A stretch of 64,000 nucleotides of DNA, taken from contig NZ_PVNO01000026.1 of assembly GCF_002993325.1 (NCBI RefSeq), forward strand, positions 124,001-188,000. Direction: 5' to 3'. The notes beneath the pieces were generated by a model that saw nothing but the letters and a program-made list of their open reading frames with translations, ran no database searches and had not been told where the DNA came from. This DNA is from Alteromonas gracilis (GTDB lineage Bacteria; Pseudomonadota; Gammaproteobacteria; Enterobacterales; Alteromonadaceae). Shown one piece after another: positions 43,043-52,675 of the stretch. Both the position numbers and the translations under genes were made by a program. Position 1 is the stretch's first letter. Each line of letters starts with the position of its first letter.

Positions 43043-44529
43043 TAGCCTGTCAACTCCATAAAGCCGCTCCCTGAGTGGCTTCCCTTTACCTGAACCCGCC
43101 CTTCGTAGTAGGGGAAAACGCTGTCATTCCACTGATCTTTCTTAAACGCAGAGATAGTCACATCGATATCCTTTGAAGGAATTTTTATTTGCCAATGAGA
43201 GGAAACGATATGGCGGCTATTCTCGCGGTGTATCGTTTCATTTTTTAACGGCGAGATAAGAATGTCATTCTGGCTCAGAGTCTCTTTATTTCCATTCTCA
43301 GTGATGTAGCTGGCGGTTATGTAAACTTCGTTTACGTGGTTTTCGCCACGCTTGTCGTTATCCTTACGTACTTTCTCGCTCTGGTTAGCGGCGTGCATGC
43401 GAAAAGCCATCAACTTACTGCCATCGTTTAAATGAAGCGAAAACCAATCCCATCCCATGGCTTGATTATTGGCTAGATGGCTTGTCCATTCATGGTCGAA
43501 CCAACCGTTTCCTTTTACCTTTATCGCTTTACCGTTAACGTTAATAGCGCCTTCTGCCTGAATAAAAGGCTGACTGTAATAGTACGAGCGCAGACGCCCA
43601 TCCTCGGTCTTTTTGCTGTAGCCTTTTTCACCATGCTTAATAAAAGGGCCTGAAGAGGTGAGGTTCAGCGATACAGCTACTGCATTATCGTTGAGCTTGT
43701 GAGCACTGGTTAATGCAGCAGGTGATGATGCCTGTTGGTTTTCTTTTTCAGGTATGTCAGACATTACTTGCTTAGGTAGCCCAAATGCAAAGGACAGTGT
43801 GGAGGGAAACATGCTCTCGCGTTCGTTGTTGTCATCTGTATCTCTAGCTGAGCTTTCCCACACCCAATCGTCTATGGCTGCACTGAACGGCTGAGAGCGA
43901 ACATAAGCGTTGCCTACGCCGCCAGAAGCAAAGCGTTCTTCAAAGTAGTGAGTGTTTGCGGTATGAAGTGATGCATGTCCCATCCACTGCTGCCCGTTTG
44001 ACCAGCGACTACTTGTGGCATCGTTATGAGCATCGTCACTGGTATTAAAGCGAAAGAGAGTGTATTGAAGGCCGATTTCATCACCAGTTTCGCTTTCCAA
44101 TACGAAAGTTAAATACCACCACTCAAGCTGAAAATCAGGATGGCTTTTGTGATCAGAAGGTAATTTTAAGGGGTTATCGCGTTCTACAGCGGTAAACCGA
44201 GTGCTAGTTTCCATGTCTCCAAAGAAGTGGTTGGGTGTGCTATTCACTTCATTGTTTTTACTGTCCGGTTTCTTTACAGTGTTATCCGCTGTACCGATAC
44301 TAGCTTCGCTGTGGGAGATAATTTTACCACCGGTTTCATTTTTCATTGTTCCATCGGCTTGCTCGCTGCAAGCTGTTAATAAACAGCACGTAGCGATAAT
44401 TCCAAGCAGTGCTGAAGATTTTATCTGTTTTTCCTCTTTATCTAACAGGCTTACGAATAACGTTATCAAATGTTTTAGATAGTGGTTTAACAGTTGTAAT
44501 GACAGCTTTTTAGCATGATTTAGCGTCAT
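43039..44529 (-). CDS. CrtC/AttH-like lipocalin-domain lipoprotein
   Basis: A 496-residue protein. A hydrophobic signal with LLTAC lipobox lies at about residues 42-54, unusually far from the annotated ATG, so a start further in (TTG or ATA codons in that region) may be used; the ATG overlaps the upstream stop by four bases. The mature part begins with a low-complexity segment. The lipocalin-like CrtC/AttH domain follows ([12 protein letters not shown], about 130, to the C-terminus; the [26 protein letters not shown] signature near 345). In AttEFGH-like systems such proteins sit with an ABC transporter, as here. The ligand or activity is unknown; carotenoid hydratase activity should not be assumed. 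Confidence 0.82.
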   Translation of the reverse strand: MTLNHAKKLSLQLLNHYLKHLITLFVSLLDKEEKQIKSSALLGIIATCCLLTACSEQADGTMKNETGGKIISHSEASIGTADNTVKKPDSKNNEVNSTPNHFFGDMETSTRFTAVERDNPLKLPSDHKSHPDFQLEWWYLTFVLESETGDEIGLQYTLFRFNTSDDAHNDATSSRWSNGQQWMGHASLHTANTHYFEERFASGGVGNAYVRSQPFSAAIDDWVWESSARDTDDNNERESMFPSTLSFAFGLPKQVMSDIPEKENQQASSPAALTSAHKLNDNAVAVSLNLTSSGPFIKHGEKGYSKKTEDGRLRSYYYSQPFIQAEGAINVNGKAIKVKGNGWFDHEWTSHLANNQAMGWDWFSLHLNDGSKLMAFRMHAANQSEKVRKDNDKRGENHVNEVYITASYITENGNKETLSQNDILISPLKNETIHRENSRHIVSSHWQIKIPSKDIDVTISAFKKDQWNDSVFPYYEGRVQVKGSHSGSGFMELTGY

Positions 44530-47525
44530 AGCTGAACCTCCTGTCTTAAGTCTATTTTAGGCTTTAACTTGCCCAAAGGAAGCAGCAGTACAAGCGATAC
44601 GATAAGCAGAGACAAGCCCACGCTAGATACAATGACTTGTGCGTTAATGGCGAGCGGATATGTCCAGTTAAAGGCGTATCTGTTTACTAAGTTGATAAAT
44701 ACATACGCCAGATAAATACCAAAAGGTACGGCAAGAAGTGCAGATATAAAGCACAGCAACATGTACTGCATAAAAAGTGCAAATTTCACTTTGATTTGGC
44801 TTACTCCAAGGGCTCTAAGTACCGATAGCTGCGCCGCGCTGCCTAGGGTTAGCACCGTCAGTGAAACCGCGAAAGCAATACCCGCAACCAAAAGCGTTGT
44901 TATATTTAGGCCATCGGTCAATACAAAAGTCCTATCAAAGGTTTGCATGGAGATATCTAGTAAATTTTGCTTGGCATACAAGGTGTATTTACCTTGCATT
45001 TGGGGCTGTGCATCTAGCACCTTTTCTACTTCAGCTTTAAACTCAGCGTCGTTTGAATTAAGAGGCGTCGATGATCCGTCGCTGTTATCACCGCTTCTAC
45101 CACCGCTAATACCACTGCCCCTCTCTTTATTCTTTTCAGTGGTCTTGGCTTCAGGTTTATCGGTTTTAGCCGTTGGATATATTGCCATTACGCCAGAATA
45201 CAATGCGTTTTTAACCACATCATCCTGCGTAGCAAAGAAGGGCAGGGGGACTAATACTTGACCGTTCAGATTCCCATAATCTGGGTAGATGCCGAGGACT
45301 TTCCACGTAGGCATTGTTGAAAAGACAGTTGAACTTATCTCTGAACCAGCCTTTGCTATTTGAGCATTTAGCGCAGCGTTGTCTGATGTTTCTGACTGAC
45401 GAAATTTGATACTCGAAATAGCCAACGTATCACCTAGCGCTATATCATAATTGTAGGCAAGCTGCTGATTGATAAAAACACCTTCGCCGTTAATGAATTC
45501 TTGCCACACAGAATTAATCGCTTTGTTTCCCTTTAGTTCGTTCTGTGATGATGTGCCTTTTTCTGAATTCGGCGCTAAGCCTGACATTGGGCCTGACACT
45601 GAGCCTGACATTGAGCCCGAAACGGTACTTGAAACTGTTTTTAGCACTGAATCTAACACTAGTGCTTTTTTGCCGGTGTCGTGAACAGGGTAGCTACTTA
45701 TAGATATCTTTGTGGGCGCATCTACCCTTTGTATTGCTCCTCCTTCGTTTCCAGCGACGCCTATGATTTTTCCTTCTACTTTCAAAAGAGGTGTCGTTGT
45801 CATTGAGGGTAAAAGTTTTACCCTTGAAAGAGGCTGGTCGGTATATAAATAGAAGGGGGCGTAAAGCCTTTGGGTTAACCACTGCTCGGTAGCGTTCCTG
45901 AAGCTATCCGTCATGGTATTCATGCCAATATTGGCAGTAAGGGCGATGAAAAAAGCACATACTGCAAGGCGGGTTTTGCCCGATAATGAATGCATATTGG
46001 CAATAACATAATAAAACACCGGCCACCTTTTGGGCGTAATGCTCGTTAGTGCTTTTGCGATAATTGGAATCCATAGAAGTACTAGCACACAGCTAGATAG
46101 CAGAAGCAGTGCAACGAAGAAAAGTGCAGATGCGGTTGAGGCGACAACCTGCTCTATAGCGAAGAGCAACAGGAGTGTCAGCAGTGTTGAAGTCAGAACA
46201 AATAAGAGAGAAGCGCCTTTTGTTTTCTTTACTCGATTAACGGTCAAAGCCTTTGAAAGCTTTGACACCGGTACGAGTGCAAACAGGGCTAGCGAGAGAA
46301 ATGTTACGAATAGCGCCAGGCCAAACAGCGAGAGTAAATTAACATCGGGGTTCACAAACACCGCGTTAAACAACGATGTAAAAGTACCGCTGATTACCGG
46401 AGAGAGCAAAGTAGCGGCCTGAAAGCCTATAAACATTCCAATAGGTATACTTATCAGACAATATAAAAGGAGTTCTGTGAATAAAGCACTCGTTAATATT
46501 GCACTTGAAATACCCAACTGACGAAAACGAATGATGTTAGGTAAGCGTGTACGGTACATTAAATTAAGCGCATTAAGCACGATGAATAGCGCTACTACCC
46601 CCATAAGTGCACTCATCGCCCACAGGTTTAAACGAAAGCTGTCGGGTAGAGAGCCTGTTTCATTTGTAGCACCTGAAGTCGTCACCGAGACGGGTGTACC
46701 AAGAATTGCCTCTATATCCCTAACGTCTTGTGTTTTAAGCGCAGTTAAAGCAATAAACCCGGCAAGTGGAAATTGCCCATCGTTTAAATTAACACCGGCT
46801 TTATAGAAATCGTCAATTGGGATCACCAGCGTATCTTGGGGAACCAGGTTGGTAGTGCTGGCAGCTATAGTCGCAGGCCAGAAAAGTCGTGTTTCTTTAC
46901 CTTCTGCTGACCTTATTTGCGGCGGCACATGATGGTTATGGCAATCAAGCTTGGCGCTGGTGGCGGAGTGTAGAAGCCCATTTACTGGAAAAGCATTAAA
47001 CGTATCTGAGACTGAGCGCTGTGAACTCGATGGCTTTAGGCTAAATATCCGTGCGTTATTTTTCGATGAAGCCTGAGCAGTGGACATTGAGTTTTGGAGT
47101 AAAGACAGGTCAGGGACCGAAAAGCCTCGCATCCGGCTTCCCAGAAACGGCTGAGAATCTATACCTAACAGCGTAATCGTCGAATGCTTTTTGGTTTCCT
47201 GAGTTTCGTTTTTATTGCTGCTACAAGTTAGCGTGATATCTCGTGTAGTAAATGCAATAAGCTGAGTAAAACCACTTCTTCGCAATAACGAATACTGCTC
47301 TTTGGTGAAATTTACCGCCTTGTCAGCTGGCGTAACAAGGCTATTGGTTAAAAGGTTTTGCTTATTTTGCAGCAGCTCACCCTGCGTGGCGCCCTCGTTT
47401 ATCAATAGAACGGTAACCAACCCTGCGTTTGCCAACACTATTGCAAAAATAATAAGCAACGGCTCCCACGGGCGCTTTTTCGCCATAGCAAAGAGAGCTA
47501 AGGTAGTGAGCAATAAGGTACGCAA
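44526..47525 (-). CDS. FtsX-like ABC transporter permease
   Basis: A 999-residue membrane protein in the MacB/FtsX/LolCE architecture: an N-terminal membrane helix (about 17-42), a large periplasmic domain (about 43-295), three membrane helices (about 300-450) with two more around 455-500, a second extracytoplasmic domain (about 540-860), and the final three helices (about 865-985). The C-terminal FtsX domain is clear (LRALGVSQIKVKFALFMQYMLLCF). A repetitive Ser/Gly/Met stretch from a 12-bp tandem repeat interrupts the second domain. With the ATPase encoded 68 bp upstream and the AttH-like lipoprotein, it forms an AttEFGH-like transporter, probably moving lipoprotein or lipid rather than small solutes. 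Confidence 0.88.
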   Translation of the reverse strand: MRTLLLTTLALFAMAKKRPWEPLLIIFAIVLANAGLVTVLLINEGATQGELLQNKQNLLTNSLVTPADKAVNFTKEQYSLLRRSGFTQLIAFTTRDITLTCSSNKNETQETKKHSTITLLGIDSQPFLGSRMRGFSVPDLSLLQNSMSTAQASSKNNARIFSLKPSSSQRSVSDTFNAFPVNGLLHSATSAKLDCHNHHVPPQIRSAEGKETRLFWPATIAASTTNLVPQDTLVIPIDDFYKAGVNLNDGQFPLAGFIALTALKTQDVRDIEAILGTPVSVTTSGATNETGSLPDSFRLNLWAMSALMGVVALFIVLNALNLMYRTRLPNIIRFRQLGISSAILTSALFTELLLYCLISIPIGMFIGFQAATLLSPVISGTFTSLFNAVFVNPDVNLLSLFGLALFVTFLSLALFALVPVSKLSKALTVNRVKKTKGASLLFVLTSTLLTLLLLFAIEQVVASTASALFFVALLLLSSCVLVLLWIPIIAKALTSITPKRWPVFYYVIANMHSLSGKTRLAVCAFFIALTANIGMNTMTDSFRNATEQWLTQRLYAPFYLYTDQPLSRVKLLPSMTTTPLLKVEGKIIGVAGNEGGAIQRVDAPTKISISSYPVHDTGKKALVLDSVLKTVSSTVSGSMSGSVSGPMSGLAPNSEKGTSSQNELKGNKAINSVWQEFINGEGVFINQQLAYNYDIALGDTLAISSIKFRQSETSDNAALNAQIAKAGSEISSTVFSTMPTWKVLGIYPDYGNLNGQVLVPLPFFATQDDVVKNALYSGVMAIYPTAKTDKPEAKTTEKNKERGSGISGGRSGDNSDGSSTPLNSNDAEFKAEVEKVLDAQPQMQGKYTLYAKQNLLDISMQTFDRTFVLTDGLNITTLLVAGIAFAVSLTVLTLGSAAQLSVLRALGVSQIKVKFALFMQYMLLCFISALLAVPFGIYLAYVFINLVNRYAFNWTYPLAINAQVIVSSVGLSLLIVSLVLLLPLGKLKPKIDLRQEVQL
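45578..45620 (-). repeat. 12-bp tandem repeat inside the permease gene
   Basis: Units AGCCTGACATTG, GGCCTGACACTG, AGCCTGACATTG and a partial AGCCCGA run head to tail (about 3.6 copies). Being a multiple of three, gain or loss of a unit keeps the reading frame and changes a Ser-Gly-Met/Val/Pro loop in the permease. Confidence 0.8.
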
Positions 47526-47593
47526 CCGTTTCTCCTTTTACTTGCTGTTTTGGTGCTTTATTTTGGTGTTGGATGTCATCGCAATGTCATGGA

Positions 47594-48286
47594 CTACATG
47601 GTGGTTGTAACAAGCGTTTCTTCAGACTCAGCGTTTTCTAGTACACCTTTATGCAGTCTCATAACTCGGTCTGCTCGTTTGGCCACATCGCTACTGTGCG
47701 TAACTACCACTAACGCGGTATTAGTATTCTTACAGGTTTGATAAAGCAGATCTGCTACGCTTTCGCTGGTGGTTTCATCTAAGTTACCTGTAGGTTCGTC
47801 GGCTAGCACAAGGGAAGGGCGATGCACAAGGGCACGGGCAATGGCGCAGCGCTGCTGTTCACCACCAGAAAGCTGGCTTAGGGGCTTTTTGGAAAGCGCA
47901 ACAATACCCAGCTGCTGCATAAGTGCTTGCTGATAGCCTTTATCGTAATTTCCTTTAAGCCGTGCTGTGAAGGCAATGTTGTCCCATGCGTTAAAGCAAT
48001 CGAATAAGTTAAAGCTTTGAAAAACAATGCCCAGTTTGTTTTTGCGAAACCCATCAATGTCGTGAGCGTTATTTGTACGTTTCGTAATAGATAAGTTGTC
48101 GATGAATATGTCACCGCTATCTGGCCTGTCGAAACCAGCGATCAGCGACAGCAACGTTGATTTGCCGCAGCCAGATGCGCCCTGAATGCTTACTGATTCA
48201 GCGCTATTTAATGTAAGTTCAAGATTGTTTAGCAGCGGCTTTTCTGAGGCAGAAAATGATTTTTTCAACTTGTTTATAATCAGCAT
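47594..48286 (-). CDS. ABC transporter ATP-binding protein (LolD/MacB type)
   Basis: A 230-residue ATPase. Walker A is GASGCGKST (about 36-44), the Q-loop lies in [14 protein letters not shown], the signature motif is [15 protein letters not shown] (about 139-153), and Walker B is [12 protein letters not shown], followed by the switch His in [15 protein letters not shown]. The closest architecture is the LolD/MacB/FtsE group, which pairs with FtsX-like permeases such as the one encoded immediately downstream. The ATG is at 48286. It is the first gene of the three-gene minus-strand operon ending at the AttH-like lipoprotein. Confidence 0.95.
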   Translation of the reverse strand: MLIINKLKKSFSASEKPLLNNLELTLNSAESVSIQGASGCGKSTLLSLIAGFDRPDSGDIFIDNLSITKRTNNAHDIDGFRKNKLGIVFQSFNLFDCFNAWDNIAFTARLKGNYDKGYQQALMQQLGIVALSKKPLSQLSGGEQQRCAIARALVHRPSLVLADEPTGNLDETTSESVADLLYQTCKNTNTALVVVTHSSDVAKRADRVMRLHKGVLENAESEETLVTTTM

Positions 48287-48391
48287 AGGCAGGTATTTTT
48301 ATAGTCTATAAGCGCCGACAATACTCAGCAGTAAATTCTATACGCATGGGGGAGGTATTAGGCTTAAAAGGCGTAGCTGTTTGCGAGAAAC

Positions 48392-48414
48392 AAAAAAGGG
48401 GCGGTGAGCCCCTT
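48392..48414 (-). terminator. Rho-independent terminator after the VC0807-type gene
   Basis: GGGGC (48398-48402) pairs with GCCCC (48408-48412) around GGTGA, extended by two A-T pairs; the minus strand then has a six-base T-run (A-run 48392-48397). It closes the long yjf-rhomboid-VC0807 unit. Confidence 0.85.
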
Positions 48415-48427
48415 AGTAGTAAACGCG

Positions 48428-49129
48428 TTACTGATTTATAAAATTGTCGAGTTCTTCGCCAGTAATCTTTTTAATTTGCGCAAACAAATACCAAAGGGCA
48501 GCAATAAGCAAAATCATGCTCGGAATGACAATCACTGGATAGCTAAGCGCAGTCATTCGACCTAGTTCTTCGGTATAAGCGGTTGTGCCCGGTTCACTAA
48601 CCAAAATCATTTTAGCCAGTATGTAGTTAAGCGCCGATGAAAGAAAAAAGGAGCTGGCAACGATATAAGAGCTAACTGCTACTTTCTTTTTAAATTCACT
48701 CTGTTTGTTTTTGGCATCTAGTACTTGGTTAAGATGAGGCCAGTTGATAATTTGGTCGTTTAGGATGAGGATTTTAACCAAAGGCTTATTGGTGTATTGA
48801 GTAATGAGTACCGCAATGCCGATAAGACCCGGTATAGCCGCTTCTTTAATCGCAATGTATTCAGCAGGAAGTTTAAGTAAACTGAAGCCGCCAGTGAGCA
48901 GCACGCTGATAATACCTAGCACAGAAAAGCCGTTGACCTTTCCAGATTCTTTTAAGTCCCATAGCCCATAGCCAATAGGAAAGCTTAATGCAGCAACAAT
49001 GCTCCACGCCGGGCCTAAATAATCTTCAGAGCTTGCATAGCTCATCAGAACCACGGGAATAACAATGTTAAACGCGAGGTTGCCGAAAAAGCCTTGGTTT
49101 TTTTGAGTCGGTTCTTGTACTGCTGACAT
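48428..49129 (-). CDS. VC0807-family polytopic membrane protein
   Basis: A 233-residue inner-membrane protein with about six hydrophobic segments (around 18-36, 38-56, 66-84, 97-113, 148-170 and 195-220 counted from the ATG at 49129; a TTG twelve bases upstream is the alternative). The sequence (NIVIPVVLMSYASSEDYLGPAWSIVAALSFPIGYGLWDL) matches the VC0807-type proteins, which are distantly like intracellular septation protein A and have no known function. It is followed by a strong terminator and preceded by the rhomboid gene by about 46 bp, so it probably ends the same transcript. Confidence 0.75.
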   Translation of the reverse strand: MSAVQEPTQKNQGFFGNLAFNIVIPVVLMSYASSEDYLGPAWSIVAALSFPIGYGLWDLKESGKVNGFSVLGIISVLLTGGFSLLKLPAEYIAIKEAAIPGLIGIAVLITQYTNKPLVKILILNDQIINWPHLNQVLDAKNKQSEFKKKVAVSSYIVASSFFLSSALNYILAKMILVSEPGTTAYTEELGRMTALSYPVIVIPSMILLIAALWYLFAQIKKITGEELDNFINQ

Positions 49130-49175
49130 ATCTTTTAACAACGTCTTATCTTGTGGCCAATTATACGTGAACTAA

Positions 49176-49718
49176 TTAGCGTGCCCAGTGCCATGCGGCA
49201 AATAAGCCACCAATAAAGCCAAACAAATGATATTCAAAGGAAATAAATTTCGATATGGGAAGTACGCCAACTAGCATTCCGCCGTAAAGCGCAGCAACCA
49301 CGAGTGAAATAAGTAAATACCGTACTTTATTACTACGAAAGCCAGCCAATACGAGAAAGCCGAAATAGCCATATACCATACCACTTGCGCCGATATGTGT
49401 TGCCGTTCTGCCAAATAGCCACACACCCAAGCCACCTATAATAAGTGCGCTGAACGTGGCAATAATAAAGGTGCGCTTTCCCCATTGCATGGTTAGCCAC
49501 ATAAATAATAGCAGGGGGAGCAAGTTTGCCATTAAATGGGTTGGCGTACCGTGAAGAAAAGGGGCTGTAAAAATATAGGGCAGTGTTGATAGCGTGCGCG
49601 GTACCACACCAAATTGGTTGAGTGAATTACCGGTAAGCAGGTTGGCAGCTTCTATTACAATTAACAGTGCTCCAAGCGTTAGCAGTACGCGAATTTGAAA
49701 AGAAAGCGGCTTCATCAA
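49176..49718 (-). CDS. Rhomboid-family intramembrane serine protease
   Basis: A 180-residue membrane protein with six hydrophobic segments and the rhomboid catalytic dyad: Ser112 in HIGASGMVYGYFG (the GxSG motif) and His164 in EYHLFGFIGG. The HLMANLLPLLLF segment (about 61-72) gives the conserved HxxxN region. It is shorter than GlpG, lacking the extra cytoplasmic domain, as in minimal rhomboids. It lies 19 bp after the ATP-grasp gene and may clip membrane proteins of this stress-related group. Substrates are unknown. Confidence 0.9.
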   Translation of the reverse strand: MMKPLSFQIRVLLTLGALLIVIEAANLLTGNSLNQFGVVPRTLSTLPYIFTAPFLHGTPTHLMANLLPLLLFMWLTMQWGKRTFIIATFSALIIGGLGVWLFGRTATHIGASGMVYGYFGFLVLAGFRSNKVRYLLISLVVAALYGGMLVGVLPISKFISFEYHLFGFIGGLFAAWHWAR

Positions 49719-49737
49719 AAAGGGCCCCTAAAATAGA

Positions 49738-50904
49738 CTACAGAATAATATGAGGAAGGTAGCGAGAAAGATCTTGAGTAATAGCAGACGCATCTTCCCT
49801 TACCGAAATACCCGCTGGCATGTCATCTACCAACCAACTCCCTATAAGAGTATGATTACCTTCAAAAACGGGTAAAGGTTCAAATGCTTGAACAATAAAG
49901 CCTTCTTCACCATAGGGGCCTTCGCTAAGCTCGTTTTCAATGCCACTCTCAATCATAGAAACATTGGCGCCTTCTCTGGAAAAAAGTGGCTTTTTAATCC
50001 ATTTTCCAGACAGATTCTTTGCGCTTATTTCATCTGAGAAATAAGAGGGGAGAAGGTTGGGATGGCCCTCAAATTTTTTCCAGAGTTGAGGCAAAAGCGC
50101 CTTGTTAGAAATCACTGATTTCCATGGCGGCTCTATCCAATTAACCTGGGCATTTTCCAATACGTCGCCAAATTCTTCGCGCAGCATAAATTCCCAAGGA
50201 TAAAGCTTAAAGCAATCTGTAATGGGGGCATCCTGGAGGTCAGTAAAAACGCCGGTGTCCGCCAAGCCAATATCTTCAATGAAAGTAAAGTCGGCGCTTA
50301 GACCAGCCTCCTTCGCGCAATCTTGAAGGTACTGCACGGTTCCGCGATCTTCTACGGTATCTTTGCAGCATGCCATGTGTATCTGATTGATCTTATAATG
50401 AAGGGCTATTTCTCGAAAACGGTGCACCAGTTTCTCTTGCAAGCTGTTAAATTGGTCGGCGTGCAAGGGCAGCTTTCCCCCGTCTACGTTTTGCGATAGC
50501 CATAGCCACTGCCAAAAGCCTGACTCATACAAGCTGGTGGGCGTATCTGCGTTGTTCTCTAATAATTTTGCAGGCCCCTTGCCGTTATAAACAAGATCAA
50601 GACGTGAATATAAGCTTGGGTCTCGCTCACGCCAGCTATTGCGTACTAAGTCCCAATGTTGTTCTGGGATGCGAAAGCGAGTGAGTAATTCCTCACTATT
50701 CATCACATCCTCGGTAACCGCTAAGCACATTTGATGTAGCTCGGCGGTAGGATCTTCAATATCGTTTTCGATTTGCGCTAGCGTGAATTGGTAGTAGGCG
50801 CTCTCATCCCAGTAGGGTTCGCCATACATGGTATGAAAATGAAAACCGAACTCGTTGGCCAGTTGCTGCCAGCCTTTGCGAGGCTGGCATGGCATTCTAA
50901 ACAT
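49738..50904 (-). CDS. yjfC: Glutathionylspermidine synthase-like ATP-grasp protein (YjfC/YgiC)
   Basis: A 388-residue protein matching the ATP-grasp C-terminal synthetase domain of glutathionylspermidine synthase: [27 protein letters not shown] (about 97-123), [22 protein letters not shown], and [11 protein letters not shown] near 308-318, which carries nucleotide-binding residues. It lacks the N-terminal amidase domain of E. coli Gss, as do YgiC and YjfC, whose substrates are not firmly known. It lies two bases after the yjfM-like gene in the order seen in E. coli yjfI-J-K-L-M-C. A ligase acting on a peptide or polyamine at the envelope is the best guess. Confidence 0.88.
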   Translation of the reverse strand: MFRMPCQPRKGWQQLANEFGFHFHTMYGEPYWDESAYYQFTLAQIENDIEDPTAELHQMCLAVTEDVMNSEELLTRFRIPEQHWDLVRNSWRERDPSLYSRLDLVYNGKGPAKLLENNADTPTSLYESGFWQWLWLSQNVDGGKLPLHADQFNSLQEKLVHRFREIALHYKINQIHMACCKDTVEDRGTVQYLQDCAKEAGLSADFTFIEDIGLADTGVFTDLQDAPITDCFKLYPWEFMLREEFGDVLENAQVNWIEPPWKSVISNKALLPQLWKKFEGHPNLLPSYFSDEISAKNLSGKWIKKPLFSREGANVSMIESGIENELSEGPYGEEGFIVQAFEPLPVFEGNHTLIGSWLVDDMPAGISVREDASAITQDLSRYLPHIIL

Positions 50905-50906
50905 AG

Positions 50907-51575
50907 TTATCCGCCCCAGCCGCCTTTACGGCTGCTGCTGCCCCAAGACGATTTAGCACGCACGCTGCTGCCAAACCCCCCTCGTTTCATAGTGCGGTTC
51001 ACAGTGGGCTTTGGTTTGTAAACGTCCTTATTTACTCGGTAATTTCTTTTTCGTATATCACCGTCGAAGACATAGCCGTCTGCGGTTATCCAGCGTGAAC
51101 GAAACGGTGAGTTATACGAATACGACGTGTATAAAGGTTGAGAGTAATAACGACTTGGTGAAAGCAAAGAGCTCACCATATAGCCCGCCATAAATGGCAT
51201 GAAGAAACTACCACCACCATTATTCACTTGCTGGCACTGATTAGGACCGAATTCGTGTTCGCAGTCATATTCAGAACTAAAGCGCGGGCTGGTGCGCATG
51301 GCCTCGTCTACCGCCGTTTGGTAAGCCGCTTCACAGCGCTCTACAGCGCCAGGGTAGTCTTGTTTACAGTCTTCTAGTGAAGTGTAAATAGTGGCATCTT
51401 CTTTTTCCCCACCACAACCGCTTAAAATAACGCTGGCGACACCCAACGCCAAGGGCTTAACACTAAAGCCTTTTCGCATGCGGCTAAGGTCAATGTGTTT
51501 GGTACGCTTTAGTGCTCGCTTTTCACCTTGCATACTTTCATGAAGGTTAAGAGGAGTATTTTGTTTATCAGTCAT
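50907..51575 (-). CDS. yjfM: DUF1190 (YgiB/YjfM) lipoprotein-like
   Basis: A 222-residue protein of the YgiB/YjfM family (DUF1190). A cytoplasmic basic start ([27 protein letters not shown]) contains an ILSGC lipobox at about residues 51-55; the N-terminal extension ahead of it is longer than usual. A Cys-rich segment follows ([35 protein letters not shown]), then a low-complexity C-terminus rich in Ser, Gly, Arg and Trp. The family partner is the ATP-grasp gene next to it (YgiB-YgiC, YjfM-YjfC pairs in E. coli). The function is unknown; the flexible tail could be the ligase's substrate, which is inference. Confidence 0.85.
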   Translation of the reverse strand: MTDKQNTPLNLHESMQGEKRALKRTKHIDLSRMRKGFSVKPLALGVASVILSGCGGEKEDATIYTSLEDCKQDYPGAVERCEAAYQTAVDEAMRTSPRFSSEYDCEHEFGPNQCQQVNNGGGSFFMPFMAGYMVSSLLSPSRYYSQPLYTSYSYNSPFRSRWITADGYVFDGDIRKRNYRVNKDVYKPKPTVNRTMKRGGFGSSVRAKSSWGSSSRKGGWGG

Positions 51576-51585
51576 CGCTGCCCCC

Positions 51586-52002
51586 TTAATAGGTCATGCA
51601 AGCGGCATTTAATAAGCCAACGGCAATAGACATGCTGGCAAGCATCACACCTGCCGAAACTTCATTGTTGTTGATGCGCTCTGCGATTTTTGGCATGAAG
51701 CTAAAGCGTAAGATGGCGAAGGCGAGAGATTGCGCAACAACAGCGACTAGCGCCCAAATAGCAAAATCGACCACGGCAACGGAGTTTGAAGCTGCACTGC
51801 CCAAAGCGATGGCAAAACCAATAATGGCACCGCCGAAACCGATAGCGGCAGCGACATTCTTATCTTCTTTAACCAGCTTCCATTCATCGTGTGGGGTAAC
51901 TAGCGCATACACGAGTTTAAAGATAAACAGAAAGACAATCGACAAGCCAAAGTAAAGCGCAAAGTTATCTAAGCCTGCCAAAGATTGCATAATTGTATCC
52001 AT
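51586..52002 (-). CDS. yjfL: DUF350 membrane protein (YjfL-like)
   Basis: A 138-residue protein with four hydrophobic segments (about 15-35, 48-70, 78-97 and 118-135) and the DUF350 pattern IGFGGAIIGFAIALGSAASNS. In E. coli YjfL is the membrane member of the same gene cluster. It lies between the DUF2491 and DUF1190 genes with gaps of 16 and 10 bp. The function is unknown; it may act with the PspA-like protein on membrane integrity. Confidence 0.88.
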   Translation of the reverse strand: MDTIMQSLAGLDNFALYFGLSIVFLFIFKLVYALVTPHDEWKLVKEDKNVAAAIGFGGAIIGFAIALGSAASNSVAVVDFAIWALVAVVAQSLAFAILRFSFMPKIAERINNNEVSAGVMLASMSIAVGLLNAACMTY

Positions 52003-52018
52003 AACTATTCCTTTTTAA

Positions 52019-52663
52019 TTAACCGTTTATCGTGATATCGGCAGGCTCTATATCGAAACCTGTAGAGACCACCAAACATCTGTCTAAATTATTACCCACT
52101 TGTTTTTCTTCACCTACAACAAGCAGCGTTTCTACTCTATTATTTTCTATAGGCCGCTCGTAAAGCATCATAAACTGGTCGGTTTTACTTACATCACCAT
52201 CTTCTTCATAAGTGGTTTCGGTTACCGCTACCGGCGGCGATTCGTCACCTACTGCGCCCCAAACCCGGGTAAATACTTTGCCATCTAGCTCATAGGTAGG
52301 CTGGCTAATGACGTTTTTCAAGCAATCGTTCCACTGGGCGTTATTGCCAATGGTTTTCGTTTCGTAAAAGTGCCATAGCTTAACATCAGTAACATGGTTT
52401 TCTGATAAGCCGCCATCGGTAACGACCTGTAAGAAGCCGTCGTCATCGGTATAAAATCGAAGTAGGGTACCGCCAGTATCTAGCGGTGCTTCGCCAACTG
52501 CTTGAATAAGCTGGGAGCGTGCAGCGCCTTCTATGGTTAATTCTGGCTCTAAAAGGGAGAGCTTTAAATTATCCAATTCAAAGGAACCACCAAGATAAAG
52601 CCCCATGATTTCAGGCGCTTTAGGCTTTTTGGGTTCCGCTTTTTTAAATAGCTTACTAAACAT
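52019..52663 (-). CDS. yjfK: DUF2491 protein (YjfK-like)
   Basis: A 214-residue soluble protein of the YjfK (DUF2491) family, with no signal peptide. The N-terminus is a Lys/Pro-rich start (LFKKAEPKKPKAPEI), followed by a beta-rich domain (LYLGGSFELDNLKLSLLEPELTIEG; LLRFYTDDDGFLQVVTDGG). The gene order I-J-(channel)-K-L-M-C is preserved here. It follows the channel gene by 12 bp. The biochemical role is unknown. Confidence 0.85.
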   Translation of the reverse strand: MFSKLFKKAEPKKPKAPEIMGLYLGGSFELDNLKLSLLEPELTIEGAARSQLIQAVGEAPLDTGGTLLRFYTDDDGFLQVVTDGGLSENHVTDVKLWHFYETKTIGNNAQWNDCLKNVISQPTYELDGKVFTRVWGAVGDESPPVAVTETTYEEDGDVSKTDQFMMLYERPIENNRVETLLVVGEEKQVGNNLDRCLVVSTGFDIEPADITING

Positions 52664-52675
52664 ATCTACGGCCTC

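Noticed and set aside
44761..45261. 166-residue plus-strand frame within the permease gene
   Set aside because: Low-complexity antisense reading of the FtsX domain.
46030..46422. 130-residue open frame on the plus strand inside the permease gene
   Set aside because: It is opposite a strongly supported membrane-protein frame and has no family pattern or Shine-Dalgarno.
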